Of a DNA stretch of 64,000 nt, positions 58,147-64,000 are shown piece after piece. Below the pieces are notes generated by a model. The model was not told where the DNA came from. It saw only the letters and a program-made list of their open reading frames with translations, and searched no databases. The position numbers and the translations under genes are program-made. How positions within the stretch are numbered: position 1 is the first letter of the stretch; each line of letters begins with the position of its first letter. This stretch comes from Cerrena zonata (Eukaryota > Basidiomycota > Agaricomycetes > Polyporales > Cerrenaceae), in the NCBI GenBank assembly GCA_038087015.1, contig JASBNA010000067.1:62001-126000 (forward strand), given 5' to 3'.

Positions 58147-60705
58147 ATGTCATTGCAAGATCTTATACCCGTGGTCAACAAACTTCAAGATATCGTTACC
58201 ACCACTCAAGTAACTGATTTAGACTTGCCAATCTTGGCCGTGGTCGGATCACAATCTTGTGGGAAATCATCTGTCTTGGAAAACATTGTTGGGAAAGATT
58301 TTTTACCCAGAGGTACTGGAATTGTCACTAGAAGACCTTTGGTTTTACAGTTGATCAATTTAAAGGAAGATGATCCTCGCATAAATAATTTCGAATATTC
58401 TAGCTCCTCATCTAGCAATGATGAAAATTCCGATGAAATTGATTTGGAACAACACCTCAGAAATCATGTTAATAAATCAAACGGTTATTCCAATGGTTCA
58501 ATCAAATCTTTTAATACTAATCCGGCCACTGAATGGGGGGAATTTTTACATATTCCAAATAAAAGATTTTATAATTTCCATGATATTAGAAATGAAATTC
58601 AAAGTGAAACTCTTAGAATTGCCGGTGAAAATAAGGGTATTAGTAGATTACCAATCAATTTAAAGATTTATTCTACTAAAGTTCTTAATTTGACTCTTGT
58701 TGATTTACCTGGTTTGACCAAAATTCCAATCGGTGATCAACCAACTGATATTGAAAGACAAACTCGTAACTTGATTCTTGAATATATTTCAAAACCAAAT
58801 TGTATTATTTTAGCAGTTTCTCCTGCTAATGTCGATTTAGTTAACTCAGAATCTTTAAAATTAGCAAGACAGGTTGATCCAATGGGTAAAAGAACTGTTG
58901 GTATTTTATCTAAACTAGATTTAATGGATCAAGGCACTAATGCTTTGGATATTTTGAAAGGTAGTGTTTACCCATTAAAATTAGGTTTCATTGGTATTGT
59001 CAACCGTTCTCAACAAGATATCACGCAAAACAAACCTTTAGAGGATTCTCTAATTGCAGAAGAACAGTTTTTTGCCAATCATCCAGCGTACAAAATCATG
59101 TCTAAAAAATGCGGAACTCGTTACTTGTCTGCGACATTAAATAAAATTTTAATGAATCATATTAGGGATCGTTTACCAGATATTAAGGCTAAATTGAATA
59201 CATTAATGGGCCAAACAGAACAAGAATTAGCTCAATACGGTGATATTCCAAGTAACTTGAATGACTCAAAGGAGAATAGAGGTGTCTTGGTTTTAAATTT
59301 GATGACAAAATTTGCCAGCAGCTTCATCAATTCAATCGAAGGTACTGTTCTAACCGATATTGCCACCAAAGAATTATGTGGTGGTGCCAGAATTTATCAC
59401 ATTTATAATGAAGTTTTTGGATCTCAATTAGCATCAATTAACCCTGTTCATAATTTATCAATTCACGATATTAGAACCGCCATAAGAAATTCAACTGGAC
59501 CAAGACCATCTCTTTTTGTTCCAGAGTTAGCATTTGATTTACTTGTCAAGCCACAAATTAAATTATTAGAAGAACCGTCTCACAGATGTGTTGAATTAGT
59601 TTATGAAGAATTAATGAAAATCGTTCATAATGTTTGTTCTTCAGGTATCGGCATTGAATTGAACAGATATCCAAGATTGCAAAGTAAATTAATCGAAGTT
59701 GTTAGTGATTTATTAAGAGAAAGATTAGGGCCAACCATCAAGTATGTTGGATCTTTAATTGAAATTCAACAAGCCTATATTAATACTAATCATCCTAACT
59801 TTGTTGGTGCCGCTCAAGCCATGAGTATTGTTGTTGAAGAACGTCGTAAACAAAGAGAAATTCAAAAAGAAGTTGAACTGAAATCAAAATTGAGAATTGC
59901 TACTGAAAGAATTTTGAATAAAAATTCTGCTGTTGAAGATGAAGTTGATGATGAATTAGAAGCCGAAGATGAAGAGGCTAAAGAAATTGATATTAATCAA
60001 GTAGACGATGAAATTAAACCTGTTCATAAGCATAAAAGAAGTGATTCTAATAAAACCACTTTTTCCATTAGAAGTGAATCTACTAATGCACAAGGTCAAG
60101 AATCTTATTTGAATTACTTTTTCGGAAAGGATCCAGTCATTCATCAACAACATTTACAAACTCAAGCACAATTAAACCCAACTCCTTTCAAATTCCCACA
60201 TCATCAAGAAGCCACTTTGCAATTCAATAACAATTTCATCAACAATGGGTCTGGTACCATTAACAGTGGTATGAAAAGTTTGAATTTGGATGAGCAAAGT
60301 AGAAGCGGTACTCCTCTTGGAAATGGACACGGTCTTGCCAATGGACACGCTGCAACTTCTTCAATGATCAATGGATACGAAGCATCTTTCGAAAGTGATG
60401 ATTCAATTAACGAATTAAGTGAACGTGAACAATTAGAATGTGAATTAATCAGAAGATTGATAATCTCATACTTTAGCATTGTTAGAGAAATGATCCAAGA
60501 TCAAGTTCCTAAGCTGATCATGTGCTTATTGGTCAATTATGTTAAAACTAATATTCAAAATCAATTGGTTGTCAAATTATATAATGATAATTTATTCGAT
60601 GAATTATTACAAGAAGATGAGACTATCCAAGTCGAACGTGAAAAATGTATTAACTTATTGAAGACTTACAGGGAAGCTTCCAGAGTTATTAGTGATGTTA
60701 TCTAG
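58147..60705 (+). CDS. DNM1: Mitochondrial/peroxisomal fission dynamin Dnm1
   Basis: An 852-residue dynamin-related GTPase. G1 is GSQSCGKSS (residues 34-42), G2 GTGIVTRRPLVLQL, G3 DLPGLTK, G4 SKLDLMD. The phrase EWGEFLHIPNKRFYNFHDI, LAVSPANVDLVNSESLKLAR and LNTLMGQTEQELAQYGD match Dnm1 rather than Vps1. The middle domain and a C-terminal GED (IRRLIISYFSIVREMIQDQVPKLIMCLLVNY) follow. Two disordered insertions are visible, one in the GTPase domain at about 82-125 and a longer insert B around 580-755. The total exceeds S. cerevisiae Dnm1 (757). It assembles into rings that divide mitochondria and peroxisomes. Confidence 0.93.
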   Translation: MSLQDLIPVVNKLQDIVTTTQVTDLDLPILAVVGSQSCGKSSVLENIVGKDFLPRGTGIVTRRPLVLQLINLKEDDPRINNFEYSSSSSSNDENSDEIDLEQHLRNHVNKSNGYSNGSIKSFNTNPATEWGEFLHIPNKRFYNFHDIRNEIQSETLRIAGENKGISRLPINLKIYSTKVLNLTLVDLPGLTKIPIGDQPTDIERQTRNLILEYISKPNCIILAVSPANVDLVNSESLKLARQVDPMGKRTVGILSKLDLMDQGTNALDILKGSVYPLKLGFIGIVNRSQQDITQNKPLEDSLIAEEQFFANHPAYKIMSKKCGTRYLSATLNKILMNHIRDRLPDIKAKLNTLMGQTEQELAQYGDIPSNLNDSKENRGVLVLNLMTKFASSFINSIEGTVLTDIATKELCGGARIYHIYNEVFGSQLASINPVHNLSIHDIRTAIRNSTGPRPSLFVPELAFDLLVKPQIKLLEEPSHRCVELVYEELMKIVHNVCSSGIGIELNRYPRLQSKLIEVVSDLLRERLGPTIKYVGSLIEIQQAYINTNHPNFVGAAQAMSIVVEERRKQREIQKEVELKSKLRIATERILNKNSAVEDEVDDELEAEDEEAKEIDINQVDDEIKPVHKHKRSDSNKTTFSIRSESTNAQGQESYLNYFFGKDPVIHQQHLQTQAQLNPTPFKFPHHQEATLQFNNNFINNGSGTINSGMKSLNLDEQSRSGTPLGNGHGLANGHAATSSMINGYEASFESDDSINELSEREQLECELIRRLIISYFSIVREMIQDQVPKLIMCLLVNYVKTNIQNQLVVKLYNDNLFDELLQEDETIQVEREKCINLLKTYREASRVISDVI

Positions 60706-60961
60706 TCGGTGGTTAATGACAATCCTCTATATTTTCCTGTAAATAATTAACTGTATATACAAGTTGTCTGAGAAACGAATTAAATCCCAAAAAACTAAAA
60801 AAAACCAAAAAAAAATAACAAAGAACACGGACACAGGTGTTTTCAACTGATCATATGAATAAATTATTACAAATATTCCTTATACCCTTTTGAATAGTTT
60901 ATTTATACAAAAAGATATATTTATTACTTTTAATTTTATTGTAGCAAGTCCAGGATTAGAG

Positions 60962-61621
60962 TTAGTCGTTCGGTCTTTTGCAGACATAGAGATCGACCGG
61001 ATTCAAAGATCTATTACCAAGGATATTATATCTTTTCCAATTGTAGTCTACTTGCTTCTTATCATCGTTTGTATCCATTGACATATCATCAGAGTCCTCC
61101 TTGAGAATGTGAGTAAACTGTATATTTCTTTTAATCAAATGCATTGAGTTGTTAACATGATTGTTTAGTAAATTAGCCAAATTTATTTTCCGTTCAATAA
61201 GAAAGTTCAAGTCATTATTAGAAAGAAGGTTCATCCTACATCTTAGATTCAAAATATAATTCAAAGAAGTAATCATCTTAACTTTCCACCTTTTCCCCAA
61301 ATCGTCTATGACTATCCGACTTAGCAGGTGCAAGTTGGTGAACAACTCCAGTAATGATGTTTCACAAAATATCCTTGTGAGATCTTCTTTTAAATCGTTG
61401 ATTAGGTCATTCAAGTCGTTATTTGATAGTTTTAGTATGTTCATTGAACTAAGCTTGATGATTGATTTTTCATTAATAGACACAGCATTCGTCAGTAGAA
61501 TTCGCTTCCTGTTTATGAAAATACGTAGAGGAACACTGGAATTTCTGGTAAGCTTCATAAATGTCACATTTGAAGGCATGGTGACTGCTTTTGGTAAAGA
61601 AGCAATAGTAATCTTATCCAT
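60962..61621 (-). CDS. Orphan protein, 219 residues, unknown function
   Basis: A full open frame from the ATG at 61619-61621 to 60962. It starts MDKITIASLPKAVTMPSNVT and is rich in Leu, Asn and Lys with predicted helices (LKLSNNDLNDLINDLKEDLTRIFCETSLLELFTNLHLLSR, LLSNNDLNFLIERKINLANLL). The C-terminus has an acidic spot (KEDSDDMSMDTNDDKK). No signal, membrane segment or catalytic motif is seen. Its size, convergent position 256 bp from DNM1 and sustained open frame in AT-rich DNA support a gene. I recognise no family; fast-evolving nuclear or kinetochore proteins often look like this, but that is only a guess. Confidence 0.7.
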   Translation of the reverse strand: MDKITIASLPKAVTMPSNVTFMKLTRNSSVPLRIFINRKRILLTNAVSINEKSIIKLSSMNILKLSNNDLNDLINDLKEDLTRIFCETSLLELFTNLHLLSRIVIDDLGKRWKVKMITSLNYILNLRCRMNLLSNNDLNFLIERKINLANLLNNHVNNSMHLIKRNIQFTHILKEDSDDMSMDTNDDKKQVDYNWKRYNILGNRSLNPVDLYVCKRPND

Positions 61622-62098
61622 TTTTCAACCTCATTTCGATTTGACGCGATAATCAAATCAGACTTTGCGGTCAACTGTTTTCTTTCATAGACACAAACTT
61701 TTAATAACCACACCTATCGCGGGGGTTAGGTTAATAATATAGTATTGAATGCTTTCAAGAACCCTGAATTTACCCTTATTCGAAGGGTTCGGCTCTTTTG
61801 TTCGTCAACCCGGAACAGTATCGATGTTTGCAACCAGACCAACAAAACTGAAAGTTGTCTTCATTACTCGTTAATATGACGATGAATGTCTATTTTTCCC
61901 TCAACCAGCTATCTTAGAAAACGATCACTTCGTCAACTACTGGTATATTGACAGTATTAGTTTTTGCAATATGTTTCCTGGATTATCTATGTGGTGTATG
62001 GGTCTGTTTATGGCGATGATCTTCGAATTTTCATTTTTTTTTTTCATCTTCATCACCAAGTTCTTCTTTTCAACCAGCAAGATAGTCCACCAAAACCA
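61622..62098. other. Intergenic between divergent orphan and UTP23
   Basis: 477 bp with a Rap1-like site at 61992-62005 and a T-run at 62034-62044. The UTP23 frame extends upstream without an ATG before 62099 that fits the family. Confidence 0.55.
61992..62005 (-). promoter_or_regulatory. Rap1-like site upstream of UTP23
   Basis: Minus-strand AGACCCATACACCA, one mismatch from the 14-mer with the 11-bp core intact (61993-62003), 96 bp before the UTP23 ATG. Confidence 0.5.
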
Positions 62099-62907
62099 AT
62101 GAGACAAAAGAGAGCCAAAGCTTACAAGAAGCAAATGGGTGTTTATATCCACACCTTCAAATTCAGGGAACCTTTCAAACGATAGTGGATGACGAACTTA
62201 TCTTGACTTGTATTAAATCATCTTTTAACTTGACCAAGGGCCTCGATAGAACCATACAATCAGAATCCAAACCTATGATAACACAATGCTGTATGCAAGC
62301 ATTGTATGCCACAAATAACCAAGCAGCTATTGATTTGGGAAAATCTTTTGAAAGACGTCGTTGTAACCATCCTCCAAGAGACCCTAAACCACCTTCCGAG
62401 TGTATTGCATCCATAACAAATATTGAGGGTCAAAACAAGCATCGTTACGTTGTTGCTTCTCAAAGTGTTGAATTGCGTAAGCAATTACGTAAAGTACCGG
62501 GTGTTCCACTCATTTTCATGAATAGGTCAGTCATGGTCATGGAACCCTTGAGTCATGCCAGTAGTAAGTTTGCTGAAGAAGTGGAACTGAGAAAATTAAC
62601 CGGTGGGTTGAACAACGCCCTGACAGCTGGCTACATTAATAAAGAGGATGAACCGGAAAATGAAGGAGATGACCAGCCAAGGAAGAAGAGAAAGGGACCA
62701 AAGGGACCCAATCCCTTGAGTATCAAGAAGAAGAAGCCAGATACCCAGGCTAAAGAGGATAAGTCTGAACAACCAAAGAAGAGAAGAAGAAAACATCACA
62801 AAAAATCAAATGGCGAGAATGAAAACCCAAGTAATGAGAATGAAGGTTCTTCAAATCATGAGCATGAAGGTTCTTCAACTAATGAGAAGGCTGTTAGCTC
62901 AGAATGA
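62099..62907 (+). CDS. UTP23: Small-subunit processome protein Utp23 (one frameshift)
   Basis: Utp23 is an inactive PIN-domain factor needed for early 18S rRNA processing and snR30 release. The ATG at 62099 gives MRQKRAKAYKKQMGVYIHTF, the family start. The frame ends at a TAG after REPFKR. Adding one base near 62175-62177 gives EPFQTIVDDELILTC and continues into the long frame. The PIN-like region includes CCMQALYATNN, the zinc-binding Cys/His set (CNHPPRDPKPPSEC) and RYVVASQSVELRKQLRKVPGVPLIFMNRSVMVMEP. A Lys/Arg-rich nuclear tail with a repeated EGSSN motif closes about 268 residues. Confidence 0.9.
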
Positions 62908-63095
62908 AAAGGCTTCAGTACAAACTAAATTGACAAAAAAATTAACGAAGTTTCCAATGAAGGCATTAAGTGACCCTTCTTAACTTCTTCTGCATTTCTC
63001 TGTAAATTAAAAAATTTTATGTAAATTAATATACACTCATATAGTTCATTAACTTCTATGTAATGCTGCAATTCTATAACCAATAAATATATACT

Positions 63096-64000
63096 CTATT
63101 CGATAGCTAAAGCATCGAAAGAATTTAAACTTTGCTTCTCTTTAATGACTTCATTTCGCTGAGGAACAACACTATTTTCATCAATTTTCAAAATTGTGTT
63201 GGCGGCTTCATCAACCATGCATAACTTACAGTCAAAAGCTATCAATTCGTCACGTAATTTCTGTTTACTAGACTTCATTAGCATGTATAAGATATTCTCG
63301 CGATCAAGATTCATTTCTTTATAAGAAGCTTTATCGTATAAGATATAAGTAGATTCTGTCATCCACTGTAAAGTCGGCATCGAAATCGCATCCTTGTGTT
63401 TAAAGCTGGACATGATTGAATCAACTGCCTTCTCAATGTCTTCCTTGACAATGCCAAAGAAAACATCTTGAATCACTATGGCATTGAAGTAAGCATCATC
63501 ATCAGCCAATTGTTGCAATTCTTTTTCTCGAACTTGTTTTTGTCTTAATTCTTCATCCTTAAGAATTGCAGGTTCAATTTTAATATCAGGTTTCGTTGTT
63601 GATTTTGTTATCACGACAAAAACCGATCTATTAGGTTCTGGGTCTTGTGACTCCGAATATAATTTATATGTCTCAGCTAAAGCGTGTACAAATGCTCTTT
63701 GAGGTTTGTTCATTTTACCAAAATGAAACAGTTTCTTTGGATTTGAAATGCCACTAGCAACTTCATCTTCATAGTCACTAATAAAATCGAGCATGGTCAG
63801 TTCAATCTTACTACACCATGCTCTTTGTCTTTCATATACTTTAGTTACTGATTCTGGATAAGGGTTCTCGTTGGTTTCCTGAACTCCAAAAGCAGCTTTT
63901 AATTCAGCATCTCTTTTAGCTTGTGAACATAATTCATCGCAGTCTAGAATAGTACCAATACATGTAGAATCATTGATTGAACTTCCACATATGGTCTTCT
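63096..64000 (-). CDS. FAP1: Fap1/NFX1-type zinc finger protein, C-terminal part (cut by window edge)
   Basis: The reading frame is open from the stop at 63096 to the right edge, giving about 301 residues without a start. The visible N-terminal end has the last NFX1-type Cys cluster (CGSSINDSTC, DCDELC). YERQRAWCSKIELTMLDFI and the R3H-like region KMNKPQRAFVHALAETYKLYSESQDPEPNRSVFVV follow. This combination identifies the NFX1/Fap1 family; S. cerevisiae Fap1 binds FKBP12 and confers rapamycin resistance when overproduced. The remainder of the zinc-finger array and RING would lie beyond 64000. Confidence 0.85.
   Translation of the reverse strand, partial: KTICGSSINDSTCIGTILDCDELCSQAKRDAELKAAFGVQETNENPYPESVTKVYERQRAWCSKIELTMLDFISDYEDEVASGISNPKKLFHFGKMNKPQRAFVHALAETYKLYSESQDPEPNRSVFVVITKSTTKPDIKIEPAILKDEELRQKQVREKELQQLADDDAYFNAIVIQDVFFGIVKEDIEKAVDSIMSSFKHKDAISMPTLQWMTESTYILYDKASYKEMNLDRENILYMLMKSSKQKLRDELIAFDCKLCMVDEAANTILKIDENSVVPQRNEVIKEKQSLNSFDALAIE

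Overview
This window is nuclear DNA of an ascomycete yeast (Saccharomycotina), most likely from the CUG-Ser (Candida/Debaryomyces) clade. It has short intergenic regions, very few introns, AT-rich DNA with poly-A/T tracts, and genes orthologous to those of S. cerevisiae and C. albicans. A complex I accessory subunit and an SF3b p14 protein are present, both absent from S. cerevisiae. In RRD2, three CTG codons fall where, as I recall the S. cerevisiae protein, Ser is found. The species cannot be named from this window.

Left part (1-22 kb): RRD2 (phosphatase activator), CLP1 (mRNA 3' end formation), a Sic1/SOL1-like CDK inhibitor, an F-box/leucine-rich-repeat gene, a PSR1-type phosphatase, SOF1 (rRNA processing), a SAT4/HAL4-type kinase, IST1 (ESCRT), PAC1 (dynein), TUM1 (sulfurtransferase) and PUS7 (pseudouridine synthase). 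Middle (22-41 kb): an RRM protein, KIP2 kinesin, RAD53 checkpoint kinase, a 1.9 kb gene-poor stretch ending in a divergent 5S rRNA gene, a PTR-type peptide transporter, PNS1, VPS29, CDC36, FAP7 and HMX1. Right (41-64 kb): UPS1, an orphan, YKE2, COQ9, PBA1, an Mpv17-family protein, a complex I subunit, STU2, CIR1, TDA10, PRE3, an ER cyclophilin, SF3B6, OST1, DNM1, an orphan, UTP23 and the C-terminal part of a FAP1/NFX1-type gene cut by the window edge.

Most genes are unrelated housekeeping genes with no operon-like logic. Shared structure does appear in regulation. An 11-bp Rap1-like core (ACCCRTRCACC) occurs at least nine times, each time 90-290 bp upstream of a start codon. One promoter (PNS1) also carries five E-boxes within 61 bp. 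Two genes (CDC36, PBA1) begin with first exons of only 4 and 6 coding bases.

The most unusual element is at 31540-31660. It is a 121-base sequence that aligns without gaps to yeast 5S rRNA but differs at about 30% of positions. Most changes in stems are paired so that helices I, III, IV and V still form, and a Pol III T-run follows.

Seven genes (CLP1, the F-box/LRR gene, TUM1, FAP7, HMX1, STU2, UTP23) are broken by twelve single-base frameshifts, several in short homopolymers. This looks more like consensus error in the assembly than gene death. Coordinates given for those genes span the whole reading region across the shifts.
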